This document shows, in pieces, positions 36,512-46,930 of a stretch of 64,000 nt of DNA. The DNA lies in NCBI GenBank assembly GCA_021907015.1, contig CP091064.1, positions 1,302,001 through 1,366,000 of the forward strand, read 5' to 3'. The stretch is from Pectobacterium sp. PL152. Its GTDB lineage: Bacteria > Pseudomonadota > Gammaproteobacteria > Enterobacterales > Enterobacteriaceae. Below the pieces are notes generated by a model. It was given only the letters and a program-made list of their open reading frames with translations. It had not been told where the DNA came from and did not search any database. Numbering within the stretch: the first letter of the stretch is position 1; the number at the start of each line of letters is the position of its first letter. The position numbers were made by a program, and so were the translations under genes.

Positions 36512-36920
36512 ATGCGTGCTGTTCCCTTTATATTGTTGGCAATGTCGCTGACAGGATGTTCTTTATTTCAGAAGCCACCGGCACCGGCTCCTCAACCTGT
36601 TATTGAAACCAAAACCGCAGAACCCGCGCCTAAACCGAAGCCAGTCGCTCGCCCGACTCCAGCAGTGTTATATAAAAGTGCAGAAGAATTAGTGGGTAAA
36701 CCTTTCCGCGACATGGGCGAAGTGTCAGGCTCTTCCTGTCAGGTCAGTGCTCAGGATTCCCCCTAACGCAGCAAATGCGCGTAAAAGAATGCAAAATCGC
36801 GCCACGGCCATGAAAGCCAATGCGGTTTTGCTGCATGAATGCCAAACCGTCAGTGGTGTAGCGGGTTGCTACAGTCAGGTCGTTTGCCAGGGCACCGCGC
36901 TGAAAGTCTCTGCACAATGA
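36512..36920 (+). CDS. rcsF: Outer-membrane stress sensor lipoprotein RcsF, frameshifted
   Basis: RcsF senses envelope damage and turns on the Rcs phosphorelay through IgaA. Signal peptide with lipobox LTGC near residue 16, then a Pro/Ala/Lys-rich linker and the C-terminal domain. The frame stops at 36764-36766, right after a run of five C (36759-36763); a one-base-shorter (or two-longer) run continues to [23 protein letters not shown] and the stop at 36918-36920. All four disulfide cysteines are then present. Probably an error in the C run. It overlaps the trmO ATG. Confidence 0.88.
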
Positions 36921-37630
36921 GTCAATTTGTTTTCAATCAGATCGGGATTATCCGCTCTCCGTATAAAGAAAAATTTGCCATTCCGCGGCAGCCGGGTCTG
37001 ATTGAAGATGGAGGCGGAGAACTTCAGCTATTGCCGCCGTACAATCAGGCGGAATGTGTACGAGGGCTGGAGGCATTCAGCCATATCTGGGTATTGTTCA
37101 TTTTTCATCAAACGATGGAAGGTGGCTGGCGTCCGACTGTTCGACCACCGCGTCTGGGGGAAACACACGGACGGGCGTTTTCGCTACGCGTTCTACTTTC
37201 CGCCCCAACCCTGTTGGCATGTCGCTGGTTGAATTAAAGGGATTCGAGTAAAAGGCGATGCCATTACGCTCGAATTAGGCAGCCTCGATCTGGTCGATGG
37301 CACGCCAGTCATCGATATCAAACCTTACCTGCCTTTTGCAGAGAGCCACCCTCAGGCGCGAGCGGGTTTTGCTCAAATGGCACCTGATGCGGCAATGCTG
37401 GTGCTTTTTCGCCCCTTGCGGAAAACCAGATAGCCCAGCATCAAAAGAAATATCCCCAGTTAAAGCGCTTCATCTCACAGGTATTAGCGCAAGATCCACG
37501 ACCGGCCTACCGCAAAGGTGAAAGCACCACGCGGGAATACGCCGTTTTACTGCTGGAATTCAATGTGCGCTGGCGTGTCTGCGGAGAACAAACCGAAGTG
37601 CTAAGCCTCGACCCGTCAAACGCGTATTAA
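36917..37630 (+). CDS. trmO: tRNA (N6-threonylcarbamoyladenosine37-N6)-methyltransferase TrmO, frameshifted
   Basis: SAM-dependent enzyme (formerly YaeB/TsaA) that methylates t6A37 in tRNA-Thr. The N-terminal block [20 protein letters not shown] and [16 protein letters not shown] are diagnostic. Three one-base losses are needed: in ggggg near 37155-37159, in aaaggg near 37237-37242, and in ttttt near 37408-37412. All are homopolymers. The repaired protein is about 238 residues, equal to E. coli. ATG 36917 overlaps the rcsF stop (ATGA). Three breaks in 700 bp of a conserved gene speak for sequence error. Confidence 0.88.
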
Positions 37631-37775
37631 CACATTAACCACAGCAATATATTCTAAAATTGTTCCTGCTCTCTTTTGACGCGCCGCCCGCGCTGGTAAA
37701 CTAAACCACTTTTTATGTGCCTTCGGCTGCGCGGCAGCCCTATGCTATTTGTCGTTCTAACGGAACTAACACCCC

Positions 37776-39492
37776 ATGCGTACTAGCCAATACATGCTCT
37801 CCACTCTCAAGGAGACGCCAGCCGATGCGGAAGTCATCAGTCATCAGTTAATGCTCCGGGCAGGAATGATTCGTAAACTGGCCTCTGGCCTTTACACCTG
37901 GTTGCCGACTGGTTTACGTGTTTTGAGAAAAGTTGAAAACATCGTGCGCGAAGAGATGAACAACGCTGGCGCGATTGAAGTGTCCATGCCCGTTGTTCAG
38001 CCTGCCGATTTATGGGTAGAAAGTGGACGTTGGGATCAATATGGCCCAGAGCTGTTGCGCTTTGTCGATCGTGGCGAACGCCCCTTCGTACTTGGCCCAA
38101 CACATGAAGAAGTCATTACTGACCTGATTCGTAATGAAATCAGCTCCTACAAGCAGCTGCCGCTGAATTTCTTTCAGATTCAAACCAAATTCCGCGATGA
38201 AGTTCGTCCGCGTTTTGGCGTGATGCGCTCACGTGAATTCCTGATGAAAGACGCCTACTCTTTCCATACCTCTCAGGAATCATTGCAGGTTACCTACGAT
38301 GCGATGTACGCCGCTTACAGCCAGATTTTCGGCCGTATGGATCTGGATTTCAGAGCTGTTCAGGCGGATACCGGTTCTATCGGCGGTAACGCATCCCATG
38401 AGTTTCAGGTACTGGCTGCCAGCGGTGAAGACGATATCGTTTTCTCAACGGGATCCGACTACGCAGCAAACATTGAACTGGCAGAGGCGGTTGCGCCGAA
38501 GCTAGGCCGTGCAGAAGCGACGGAAGCGCTGCGTCTGGTTGACACACCGAATGCCAAGACCATCGCCGAGCTGGTTGAGCAGTTTAAGCTGCCGGTAGAA
38601 AAACCGTGAAAACGCTGCTGGTTAAAGCGACGGAAGAAAGTGGTATAAACTGGTTGCGCTGCTGGTTCGTGGCGATCACGAACTGAACGAAATCAAAGCA
38701 GAGAAAATTGCTCAGGTAGCCAGCCCGCTGACATTCGCAACGGAAGAAGAAATTCGAGCCACCATCGGCGCAGGCCCAGGTTCACTGGGTCCAGTCAAGC
38801 TGTCGATTCCCGTCGTTGTCGATCGCACCGTTGCAGCCATGAGCGATTTCAGCGCTGGCGCGAACATTGATGGCAAACACTATTTTGGCATCAACTGGGA
38901 GCGTGATGTTGCGCTGCCACAGGTTGCGGATATCCGTAACGTGGTTGAAGGCGACATCAGTCCAGACGGTAAAGGCACACTGCAAATTAAACGCGGTATC
39001 GAAGTGGGCCATATTTTCCAACTGGGCAGCAAGTATTCTGAAGCGCTGAAAGCGACGGTTCAAGGTGAAGACGGCCGTAACCAGACGCTGACGATGGGTT
39101 GCTACGGCATTGGTGTAACGCGCGTTGTCGCGGCGGCGATTGAGCAGAATCATGACGAACGCGGCATCATCTGGCCAGACGCCATTGCACCTTTCCACGT
39201 TGCTATTCTGCCGATGAACATGCACAAGTCTTTCCGTGTGAAGGAAGTCGCTGAGGATATCTATCAGCAGCTGCGCGCTAAGGGCATTGAAGTGCTGCTT
39301 GATGACCGTAAAGAGCGTCCGGGCGTGATGTTCGCCGATATGGAATTAATTGGCGTACCGCACACCATCGTCATTGGCGATCGCAATCTGGATAGCGAAG
39401 AGATTGAATATAAGCATCGCCGGGTTGGTGAAAAGCAGATGATTAAAACCAGCGAAATCGTCGATTTCCTGCTGGCAAATATCGTCCGCTAA
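37776..39492 (+). CDS. proS: Prolyl-tRNA synthetase ProS, frameshifted
   Basis: Class II synthetase that charges tRNA-Pro, essential for growth. Motif 2 region ([24 protein letters not shown]) and motif 3 ([17 protein letters not shown]) are intact, and the YbaK-type editing domain lies between them. Two single-base losses break the editing region: near 38602-38606 (aaaaa, restores [11 protein letters not shown]) and near 38643-38646 (restores [16 protein letters not shown]). As the gene is essential, these must be sequence errors (or the strain would need another copy). Repaired length is about 572 residues as in E. coli. Confidence 0.95.
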
Positions 39493-39537
39493 TCGCTGCC
39501 GGACCGCCCTTTCGCAGGAAAGGGCAAATGCAGACAT

Positions 39538-39568
39538 AAAAAATGGTGGGTTTCCCCACCATTTTTTA
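39538..39568. terminator. Bidirectional terminator between proS and rpoS
   Basis: Perfect stem aaaaaatggtggg / cccaccattttttt-like with loop ttt, A run and T run on both sides; it can serve both convergent genes. Confidence 0.8.
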
Positions 39569-39596
39569 TTTCAAGACTTCAGTAATTTATCGCGAA

Positions 39597-40589
39597 TTAT
39601 TCACGAAACAGTTCTTCAATGCTCAACCCCTGAACCTGCAAAATTTCCCGCAGGCGGCGTAAGCCTTCAACCTGAATCTGACGAACACGTTCGCGTGTTA
39701 AGCCAATTTCACGACCGACATCCTCCAGCGTAGCCGCTTCATACCCTAACAGGCCGAAACGACGCGCCAGCACCTCACGCTGCTTGGCATTAAGCTCAAA
39801 CAGCCATTTAACGATATTCTGTTTCATATCGTTATCCTGAGTGGTGTCTTCAGGTCCGTTGTCTTTTTCGTCTGCCAGAATATCCAGCAGCGCTTTTTCC
39901 GAATCACCGCCCAGCGGGGTATCGACGGAAGTAATACGTTCATTCAGGCGCAGCATGCGGTTGACGTCATCAACGGGTTTATCAAGCTGTTCGGCAATTT
40001 CTTCCGCACTCGGCTCGTGATCCAGTTTGTGAGACAGTTCGCGCGCGGTGCGCAAATAAACGTTGAGCTCCTTGACGATGTGAATCGGCAAACGGATGGT
40101 ACGGGTTTGATTCATGATCGCCCGTTCTATCGTCTGTCGAATCCACCAGGTCGCGTAGGTTGAAAAACGGAACCCTCTTTCTGGATCGAATTTTTCAACC
40201 GCACGGATCAGGCCGAGGTTCCCCTCTTCAATCAAATCCAGCAGTGCCAGACCACGATTGTTGTAACGGCGGGCAATTTTCACCACCAAGCGCAGATTAC
40301 TCTCAATCATCCGGCGGCGCGATGGGACATCGCCACGCAACGCGCGCCGGGCAAAATAAACTTCTTCTTCTGCGGTTAAAAGCGGCGAATAGCCGATTTC
40401 TCCTAAATAGAGCTGTGTTGCGTCCAGGACACGCTGTGGGACCCCTTGCGATAACAGCTCGTCTTCCGCCGAGTCATTATCATTGGTATCTTCCTCTGCC
40501 AGCGCTTTATCGTCAAAAACGTCAAGTCCATTTTCGTCGAAATCGGTATCTTCATGTAACTCGTTAACTTTCAGCGTACTTTGGCTCAT
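39597..40589 (-). CDS. rpoS: RNA polymerase sigma factor RpoS
   Basis: Stationary-phase/general stress sigma factor, 330 residues, full E. coli length. Region 2 ([30 protein letters not shown]) recognises the -10, and region 4 ([27 protein letters not shown]) the -35. In E. coli its main promoter is inside nlpD; here nlpD lies directly upstream with a 53-bp gap, so the same is likely. In Pectobacterium, RpoS influences stress survival and enzyme production. Convergent with proS. Confidence 0.97.
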   Translation of the reverse strand: MSQSTLKVNELHEDTDFDENGLDVFDDKALAEEDTNDNDSAEDELLSQGVPQRVLDATQLYLGEIGYSPLLTAEEEVYFARRALRGDVPSRRRMIESNLRLVVKIARRYNNRGLALLDLIEEGNLGLIRAVEKFDPERGFRFSTYATWWIRQTIERAIMNQTRTIRLPIHIVKELNVYLRTARELSHKLDHEPSAEEIAEQLDKPVDDVNRMLRLNERITSVDTPLGGDSEKALLDILADEKDNGPEDTTQDNDMKQNIVKWLFELNAKQREVLARRFGLLGYEAATLEDVGREIGLTRERVRQIQVEGLRRLREILQVQGLSIEELFRE

Positions 40590-40642
40590 AAGTGGCTCCT
40601 ACCCGTGATCCCTTGGCAGAATACCGAAATACTCTGCCCGAT

Positions 40643-41677
40643 TTATCGCTGCGGCAGAAAACGCAGCGGGTTTACGGATTTCCCCTTGTAACGAATTTCA
40701 AAGTGCAAGCGAACTGAGCTGGTGCCCGTACTGCCCATCGTAGCGATTTTTTGTCCTGCCGTGACATCTTGTTGTTCACGGACTAGCATCGTATCGTTAT
40801 GGGCATAGGCACTGAGGTAGTCATCATTATGTTTGATGATTATCAGATTTCCGTAACCACGTAGCGCATTACCCGCATACACCACTCGCCCACTGGCGGT
40901 TGCGGTGATCGGTTGCCCACGTGAGCCGGCGATATCAATCCCTTTATTTCCCCCTTCGGAAGCGGAGAAACTATCTATGACTTTCCCATCGGTAGGCCAA
41001 CGCCAACTGCCAACAGCAGCCGTATTGCTGCTGGCAACAGCCGCTGGTGCGGAAACAGGAGCGCTTGTTGTTGCCCCTGCCGTAGGTAGCATCTTACCTA
41101 CATTCTGTTTACCCTGATTCCCAGAATACGCATTAGTTGACTGAGAATCAACCGATGTAGTTTGTATTTGAGCGCTTGATGGCGGCGTTGGTACACCACC
41201 TCGAGTGGCATCGGTTGTTGCCAGCATGCCACCACCGCTCGTCAGGCCACCGCCCGAAGCGTTATTGCCGGATCCGTTGCCTAAATTCAGTGATTGCCCC
41301 ACATTCAGGCTGTATGGTTCAGGAATATTGTTGCGCTGCGCCAGGTCCCGGTAATCATTGCCGGTAATCCAGGCGATATAAAACAGGGTATCGCCACGTT
41401 TAACGGTGTAGGAATTACCGCCGCTGTAACTGCCTTTCGGAATATTACCGTAGCTGCGGTTATAAACGATCCGGCCATCGGACGTCGTTGCCACACTTTC
41501 ACTCGTCGTTGAAATACGTGATGGTGGCGCAGATAACATTCCCCCTCGGCTGCCCGTATTTCCGTCAACGCTGCTGATCGGTGCGGATTTGGAATTATTG
41601 TTGGTACATCCCGCCAATCCTAAGACAATCACCGTACAAGCAGCAATGTGACGCAAATTCATGATTCGGCTTCCCAT
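40643..41677 (-). CDS. nlpD: Murein hydrolase activator lipoprotein NlpD
   Basis: A 344-residue outer-membrane lipoprotein that activates the amidase AmiC at division. Lipobox LAGC is near residue 23, a LysM domain at about 92-135 ([27 protein letters not shown]), a Ser/Ala/Gly-rich linker with low complexity, and a C-terminal LytM/M23 domain (about 225-340, ending [20 protein letters not shown]). Catalytic metal residues of active M23 enzymes are incomplete, as expected for an activator. Start is ATG 41677 or the in-frame ATG at 41662. Confidence 0.94.
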   Translation of the reverse strand: MGSRIMNLRHIAACTVIVLGLAGCTNNNSKSAPISSVDGNTGSRGGMLSAPPSRISTTSESVATTSDGRIVYNRSYGNIPKGSYSGGNSYTVKRGDTLFYIAWITGNDYRDLAQRNNIPEPYSLNVGQSLNLGNGSGNNASGGGLTSGGGMLATTDATRGGVPTPPSSAQIQTTSVDSQSTNAYSGNQGKQNVGKMLPTAGATTSAPVSAPAAVASSNTAAVGSWRWPTDGKVIDSFSASEGGNKGIDIAGSRGQPITATASGRVVYAGNALRGYGNLIIIKHNDDYLSAYAHNDTMLVREQQDVTAGQKIATMGSTGTSSVRLHFEIRYKGKSVNPLRFLPQR

Positions 41678-42153
41678 GCGCCTTACTCCCCTCTAACTAT
41701 AGCGTTCAAAAAAGTAACTATATCCGTCATATTTCAAGCTGCGTGTACGTTAGCTTCTCTTACTCACCCCAGTCACTTACTGATGCAAGCTCTTGGGGAT
41801 TCGTGCGATTACCGCCTGCCTGCAACTCGAACTATTTAGGCTATATAACATTCAAAAAACAGTAGTACTCAGAACTCAATTCGGACATGTTTGCCTCACA
41901 TCTGCTGCCTTTTTACTGGCTATAGCCCAACGGCCCGTAGCGTAAGTGGTTGTAGCGTAACCGATATCCGGTAATATATTCGTTAATTGGAACGAGAAAG
42001 ATCGCTACTTCACCATCGCTGGCGCATAAGCAAAACGGGAAAGGCACCACGATGATTAGAGGCTAACAATATCAACAAGTTCGCACTATAAAACAGTTGT
42101 GTTGAAATTTTAAAGACTTAACAACAAATGCACATCAACGCCACGGTATCAGG
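41678..42153. other. Intergenic region pcm-nlpD with repeat
   Basis: 476 bp between pcm and nlpD. It holds the inverted copy of the intergenic repeat (41725-41840). The remaining 310 bp show no credible gene; they presumably carry an nlpD promoter. Confidence 0.5.
41725..41840 (-). repeat. Intergenic palindromic repeat, copy 2
   Basis: Reverse complement of the 36283-36398 repeat family: cgtcatatttcaagctgcgtg at one end, ctcgaactatttagg at the other, shared core agtcacttactgatgcaagctcttggg. More diverged than copy 1. Confidence 0.65.
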
Positions 42154-42774
42154 CTAGTTCCCTTTGACCAGCGGAACAAACCGAACAGCTTCAACCGTTT
42201 GAATAATAAATTCACCAGCATGGCGCTGTACAACTTGCAGTATTTGCGACTGCTCCCCGACGGGCAGCACCATCACACCGCCTTCATCAAGCTGTTCCAG
42301 CAGCGCACGGGGAATTTCCGGCGGCGCAGCGGTAACGATAATAGCGTCAAACGGCCCGCGCGACGCCCAGCCTTGCCATCCATCGCCATGGCGGGTAGAA
42401 ACATTGTGCAGATCCAGTTGCTTTAAGCGGCGCTTAGCCTGCCACTGCAGCCCTTTGATGCGCTCCACCGAGCAAACATGCCGCACCAGATGCGCTAAAA
42501 TCGCCGTTTGATAACCCGAACCCGTACCAATTTCCAGCACGCGAGATACCGGCGTCAGGCTGAGCAGTTCCGTCATTTTCGCGACCATATAGGGCTGCGA
42601 GATAGTCTGACCGGAACCAATAGGCAGAGCGGTGTTTTCATACGCTTTATGTTCAAAAGCTTCATCAACAAAACGTTCTCTGGGTACGGCTTCTATCGCC
42701 TTCAGCAGACGTTCGTCCTGAATGCCCTGTTGGCGCAGTTGCGCCAACAACGTTTCTATACGCTTGTTTACCAT
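42154..42774 (-). CDS. pcm: Protein-L-isoaspartate O-methyltransferase
   Basis: A 206-residue SAM-dependent repair methyltransferase acting on isoaspartyl residues in aged proteins. Post-I to III motifs are visible: [15 protein letters not shown] near residue 80, HGDGWQGW near 125 and [14 protein letters not shown] near 140. The usual order is surE-pcm-nlpD-rpoS; here the start overlaps the last codons of a short surE remnant rather than a full gene. Confidence 0.95.
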   Translation of the reverse strand: MVNKRIETLLAQLRQQGIQDERLLKAIEAVPRERFVDEAFEHKAYENTALPIGSGQTISQPYMVAKMTELLSLTPVSRVLEIGTGSGYQTAILAHLVRHVCSVERIKGLQWQAKRRLKQLDLHNVSTRHGDGWQGWASRGPFDAIIVTAAPPEIPRALLEQLDEGGVMVLPVGEQSQILQVVQRHAGEFIIQTVEAVRFVPLVKGN

Positions 42775-42911
42775 TCCCCGCCGACCTCAGCTCTGGTTAA
42801 CCTCGTCACCAATACAGCAATGTTCCCGCACAAGGGCCAGCCAGCCGCCGCGACCGCACCGTTGCTGGCATGTATTCTCTTAACTATTTTCTGCAAAAAA
42901 CCGCAACACAT
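42768..42911 (-). pseudogene. surE: surE remnant (47-codon ORF in the surE slot)
   Basis: In related genomes a 250-codon surE lies between truD and pcm, its ATG overlapping the truD stop and its TAA overlapping the pcm ATG. Here both junctions survive: ATG 42911-42909 is fused to the truD stop (TGATG) and TAA 42770-42768 overlaps pcm. Only 47 codons lie between. The last residues ([10 protein letters not shown]) resemble a SurE C-terminus, and the first bases (tgttgcggtttttt) resemble a SurE start, but the catalytic SNDDG motif and the whole middle are missing. It is best read as an internal deletion of about 600 bp, real or from assembly. Confidence 0.55.
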
Positions 42912-43957
42912 CAGACACCGATATCGGCATCCTGATATGAATGCAGTAATTCACGTACCACACTGGTCGCAAAACTGCCCGCAGGTAGCCAGAATTTCAC
43001 TTCCACGGTCGCATCATCCTGCCATTCCCAGTGCATCTGTTGCGGATACAGCAGTATCGCGCGCCGGGACGATTCAACCCGTTCACGCTTGACCAGCGAC
43101 CACAGTGTTTCTTGTCCCGCCAAAGCCTGCTCTTCAAATTCGCGCGCATCATCTTGCGTACCCAGCTCACCATCACCAGGCAGCGGCGCGGTAATCTGGA
43201 GTTCACCAGCATCAAGGCGCGCCTGTAAGGCTTCCAGTTCATCAGGCTTAGCAACAAACCAGCTGCCGCGTCCTGTCAACTGCAATACGTCACCAGACAA
43301 AACGGTTTTCGCCTGCTCTCCCGCCAGTCTTGCGCTGGCAACCTGATTAAACATCGCACTGCGGCTGGCGGAAAGATAAAAACTACGTTTATTACGTTCT
43401 TTTACCCGAATGTCGTTATTCGCCCAAAGACGAGCCTGCTCAAGATTATTTCCGTTGCGTCCGAAACGCTGGCTGCCGAAATAATTAGGAACGCCGTTCG
43501 CGGCAATCAGCGTCAAACGAGCATCAACCTCGCGTCGATCGCTGACCTGACGCAGTACCAGAGTAAAATAGTTACCCCGCAGCGTACCGATGCGCAGTTT
43601 GCGACGGTGGCGAGCAGATTCCAGCACGTCACAGCCTTCAAGCGCCAGAGAGGAGAAATCCGGCGTGTCCTTGCCCGGCATATGCAGACAGAACCACTGT
43701 TCGGTGACAGCATGACGATCTTTCAGGCCCGCATAGCTCACGGCACGTAGCGGCAAGCGAGCGAATTTCGCCAGCATTTCGGCCACAAATTGCGTATTGC
43801 AGCCGCGCTTGCGCACGCGCAACAGAACATGCTCACCGTCACCGTCCGGCTGGAATCCCAGATCTTCAACGACGACAAAATCTTCCGCAGCGGACTTCAA
43901 TGAGCCGGTAGCCTGTGGTTTGCCGTGCAACCAAACGAGTTGTTCGCTATTTTCCAT
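42911..43957 (-). CDS. truD: tRNA pseudouridine(13) synthase TruD
   Basis: A 348-residue pseudouridine synthase for U13 of tRNA-Glu. The catalytic motif [13 protein letters not shown], with the nucleophilic Asp, is near residue 80, and [15 protein letters not shown] near 155; the inserted TRUD domain follows. Start ATG 43957. It shares its stop with the surE remnant start. Confidence 0.94.
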   Translation of the reverse strand: MENSEQLVWLHGKPQATGSLKSAAEDFVVVEDLGFQPDGDGEHVLLRVRKRGCNTQFVAEMLAKFARLPLRAVSYAGLKDRHAVTEQWFCLHMPGKDTPDFSSLALEGCDVLESARHRRKLRIGTLRGNYFTLVLRQVSDRREVDARLTLIAANGVPNYFGSQRFGRNGNNLEQARLWANNDIRVKERNKRSFYLSASRSAMFNQVASARLAGEQAKTVLSGDVLQLTGRGSWFVAKPDELEALQARLDAGELQITAPLPGDGELGTQDDAREFEEQALAGQETLWSLVKRERVESSRRAILLYPQQMHWEWQDDATVEVKFWLPAGSFATSVVRELLHSYQDADIGV

Positions 43958-44023
43958 CGTTATCCTACAAAGTCATGACCGGACGACTCGCAGCCATGAC
44001 ATTGTTTTTATACTGTTAATTTT

Positions 44024-44569
44024 CTATGATTGATAAAATCTTGCTGATAAGACATTGATTACAAAAAACGGCTTACCACGCGACGATTTCGCCCGTTCCT
44101 TTTTCACCAGCAAGGCAACGGCTTCGCAGGCAATACCCTCACCACGACCAGTAAACCCAAGCTGCTCTGTCGTGGTGGCTTTCACATTGACGTCATCCAT
44201 ATGACACAGCAAATCTTCTGCCAGATTCACGCGCATTTGCGGAATATGCGGTGCCATTTTAGGTGCCTGCGCAATAATCGTAACGTCCAGATTTCCTAAC
44301 TGATAGCCTTTTTCGTTGATACGACGCCAGGCTTCACGCAGCAAACCACGGCTGTCCGCACCTTTAAACGCCGGATCGGTATCAGGAAACAGCTTGCCAA
44401 TGTCGCCCAGCGCAGCGGCGCCCAACAGGGCATCCGTCACCGCATGCAGCACCACATCCCCATCGGAATGCGCCAGCAGGCCCTGAGTATAAGGAATTCG
44501 CACGCCACCGATCACCAGCGGACCTTCTCCACCGAACTTATGGACATCAAAACCGTGACCGATACGCAT
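44024..44569 (-). CDS. ispF: 2-C-methyl-D-erythritol 2,4-cyclodiphosphate synthase IspF
   Basis: MEP-pathway enzyme for isoprenoid precursors. Zn-binding motif RIGHGFDVH at the start, [13 protein letters not shown] near residue 31 and [18 protein letters not shown] near 133. As read it has 181 residues, about 20 more than usual, ending in a tail ([12 protein letters not shown]...) with no family match. One more A in the aaaaa run (about 44098-44103) would instead give [10 protein letters not shown] and a stop at 44073, about 165 residues. The long tail is therefore probably a frameshift artefact. Confidence 0.93.
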
Positions 44570-44622
44570 CGCGCGTTCTCCTTATATGTATTTAACGAAT
44601 AAATTTAGCGAATAAAATGAGG

Positions 44623-45336
44623 TTACTGCAAACTGGTTAAATAGAATTCGGCTAATGCCAAATCCTCTGGACGAGTGACTTTGATATTATCCGAACGTCC
44701 GCTGATAATTTGCGGGCGATAGCCACAATATTCCAACGCGGAGGCTTCATCTGTGACGGCAACGCCATCCTGAAGCGCACGTTGCAGGCACTGTTTCAAC
44801 AGCGCGGCGGGAAAGAGCTGCGGCGTCAGCGCATGCCACAAATCGTTCCGTTCTACCGTGCGATCGATAAACCCATCCGTACTGCGCTTCATGGTATCAC
44901 GAACCGGGGCGGCTAAAATTCCACCAACGTCACTCTGCTCGACAATCGCCAGCAGGCGCGTCAGATCGTCCTGATGCAGACACGGACGCGCCGCGTCATG
45001 CACCAGCGCCCATGCGCTATCGGCGACGGCGGACAGCCCAGCCAGCACGGAATCGGCACGCTGCCGCCCGCCCGTTACGGTACAAATACGGGGGTCGTTA
45101 GCAATCGTCAGGGTATGAAAAAATGCGTCATCGGGACTGATGACGACAACGACACGCTGCACGCGTGGATGGCGTAAAAGCGCGCCGATGGTGTGTTCAA
45201 GAATGGTTTTATGGCCGGTTGCGTCATTGCCAATCGTCAGATACTGCTTAGGACGATCGTTTTGCATTCTGCTGCCGTTACCCGCGGCGGGCAGAACGGC
45301 AACAATATCAGGCGGGGAAAGGCTCGGTGTCTGCAT
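44623..45336 (-). CDS. ispD: 2-C-methyl-D-erythritol 4-phosphate cytidylyltransferase IspD
   Basis: A 237-residue CTP-dependent enzyme preceding IspF in the MEP pathway. Nucleotide motif [11 protein letters not shown] near residue 14, VHDAARPC near 112 and [17 protein letters not shown] at the end. Compared with E. coli as recalled, a short insertion (DATGH) follows YLTIGN, so the CTP-proximal loop is longer. Directly follows ftsB (3-nt gap). Confidence 0.95.
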   Translation of the reverse strand: MQTPSLSPPDIVAVLPAAGNGSRMQNDRPKQYLTIGNDATGHKTILEHTIGALLRHPRVQRVVVVISPDDAFFHTLTIANDPRICTVTGGRQRADSVLAGLSAVADSAWALVHDAARPCLHQDDLTRLLAIVEQSDVGGILAAPVRDTMKRSTDGFIDRTVERNDLWHALTPQLFPAALLKQCLQRALQDGVAVTDEASALEYCGYRPQIISGRSDNIKVTRPEDLALAEFYLTSLQ

Positions 45337-45339
45337 GCG

Positions 45340-45675
45340 TCAACGTTGTGTATTGTTGGATGGCGAAGGATTAGATGAAGTCGTATTCACGTTACGGTGG
45401 TTCGATTCCGGTACCAGACGATAGAAGCTTTCACCGGGTTTGATCATTCCCAGTTCATTGCGTGCGCGCTCTTCAATCGCTTCCTGTCCGCCATTGAGAT
45501 CGTCAATTTCGGCAAACAGTTGTTCGTTACGGTCTTTTAATTTGGCGTTGTTCCCCTGCTGGACAACAACATCATCCTTCACCCGAACATAATCATGAAT
45601 GCCATTCTTGCCCAGCCACAGTGAGTACTGAAGCCAGCCAAGCAATATCAATAATAACAGCGTAAGCTTTCCCAT
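45340..45675 (-). CDS. ftsB: Cell division protein FtsB
   Basis: A 111-residue bitopic inner-membrane protein that joins FtsL and FtsQ in the divisome. N-terminal membrane segment ([19 protein letters not shown], about 4-22), then a coiled coil to about residue 75 and [16 protein letters not shown]. The C-terminal tail is Asn/Ser-rich. First gene of ftsB-ispD-ispF-truD. Confidence 0.94.
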   Translation of the reverse strand: MGKLTLLLLILLGWLQYSLWLGKNGIHDYVRVKDDVVVQQGNNAKLKDRNEQLFAEIDDLNGGQEAIEERARNELGMIKPGESFYRLVPESNHRNVNTTSSNPSPSNNTQR

Positions 45676-46016
45676 CCCGCCCCCTGAAAAACCGCCTAAT
45701 CATCCCATAACTTTTGTTTCGACTCCACTGTGTCCGGCAGTGGAAGGCAAGATTCACCTTGCCACGTCCCTAAATGGGGATATTTCGGGCAGGAATTCGC
45801 ACCAAGCCAGCCACCAAATCACCTTCTCGCCATCTATGCATTATCTTCGCGCTTTCTGCCGCCTCCCCGTAACGAGAAGGCACAACCCCATAGGAAATAC
45901 CGGGATAAAACCGGCTACAGGAAAACGTCAGTTGAACCATTAATGCTATCTGTGTATTTTTATGCATACAAAGTGCATAAAAAAAGAAAATTTTACGTTT
46001 AAACCAGGAGAAAACC
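45676..46016. other. Intergenic region ftsB / amino acid ABC operon
   Basis: 341 bp between divergent genes; no credible gene. Near its right end an inverted pair tatgca / tgcata (45961-45966 and 45974-45979) and an ArgR-box-like tgtatttttatgca (45953-45966) precede the binding-protein gene. ArgR control is a guess from this similarity and the transporter type. Confidence 0.4.
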
Positions 46017-46802
46017 ATGTTCAAAAAACTGTTATTCGTTGGCGCGCTCTGCGCCACCGCATTATCCACAACCGTACTCCCAACCAGCGCCTTCGCTGCA
46101 GAGCCCACTTACGTAGTCGGCTCTGGCGGAACCTATCGTCCCTTTGAGTTTGAAAACGCGCAGAAAGAGCTGGAAGGCTTTGATATTGATATTATTAAAG
46201 CGATCGCCAAGGCGGAGAATTTCAATATCAAGCTGGTCAATACACCGTGGGAAGGTATCTTCGCAACCCTTAACTCCGGCGATCGCGACATTATCATCTC
46301 CGGCATCACGATTACCGACAAGCGTAAGCAAATGGTCGATTTCTCCGCGCCTTATTTCCCCGCCGAGCAGTCTATTGTGGTGCCTAAAGGTTCTACGATC
46401 GACTCGATTGCCGCATTGAAAGATCACAAAGTCGGTGTCGTGAACTCCAGTACCGCCGATGTCGTGGTCTCTGACGTATTAGGGAAAAACAGTACATCGA
46501 TTAAGCGCTTCGATAACACCCCATTAATGTTACAAGAGCTGTATGAAGATGGCGTGGGTGCCGCGGTTGGCGATGTGGGTGTGGTGAAGTTTTACATTAA
46601 GACTCACCCTGAAAAACAGTTCAATCTGGTTTCCGATGCCAAATTCGAACGCCAGTATTTTGGGATCGCCGTAGCGAAAGGCAACGATCAACTGCGTGAG
46701 AAGATTAACGCCGGGTTGAAAAAAATCGTTGCCGATGGCACCTACGCCAAAATCTATCAGACCTGGTTTGATAACAACGTTCCGACCTTACCCGCAGAAT
46801 AA
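46017..46802 (+). CDS. Polar amino acid ABC transporter, periplasmic binding protein
   Basis: A 261-residue family 3 solute-binding protein. Signal peptide with cleavage near AFA-AEP (about residue 27). The diagnostic blocks GTYRPFEFENAQKELEGFDIDIIKAIA and GDRDIIISGITITDKRKQMVDFSAPYF are present; the Arg/Asp pair that clamps the ligand alpha-amino/carboxyl groups is expected in the latter. Exact ligand (Arg, His, Gln or other polar amino acid) cannot be told from sequence. Strong ribosome site ccaggag. First gene of a three-gene importer. Confidence 0.9.
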   Translation: MFKKLLFVGALCATALSTTVLPTSAFAAEPTYVVGSGGTYRPFEFENAQKELEGFDIDIIKAIAKAENFNIKLVNTPWEGIFATLNSGDRDIIISGITITDKRKQMVDFSAPYFPAEQSIVVPKGSTIDSIAALKDHKVGVVNSSTADVVVSDVLGKNSTSIKRFDNTPLMLQELYEDGVGAAVGDVGVVKFYIKTHPEKQFNLVSDAKFERQYFGIAVAKGNDQLREKINAGLKKIVADGTYAKIYQTWFDNNVPTLPAE

Positions 46803-46856
46803 CGCCTGCAATACACTGCGCTCCTGGTCTCCATCGCCTCACGCGAGACGTCGCAC

Positions 46857-46885
46857 TAACCGGACAGCCTGCCTGTCCGGTTTAA
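46857..46885 (+). terminator. Intra-operon hairpin after binding protein gene
   Basis: Stem aaccggacag / ctgtccggttt with a short loop, 55 nt after the binding-protein stop and before the permease. Such hairpins usually protect the first cistron or partly terminate, giving excess binding protein. Confidence 0.6.
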
Positions 46886-46930
46886 TTTAAAAGAATCATT
46901 ACGTTAGCCTATTCAAAAAAGGAAACGATC

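Noticed and set aside
42508-43092. 194-codon plus-strand frame over pcm, surE slot and truD end
   Set aside because: Crosses three minus-strand genes and has no coding pattern of its own.
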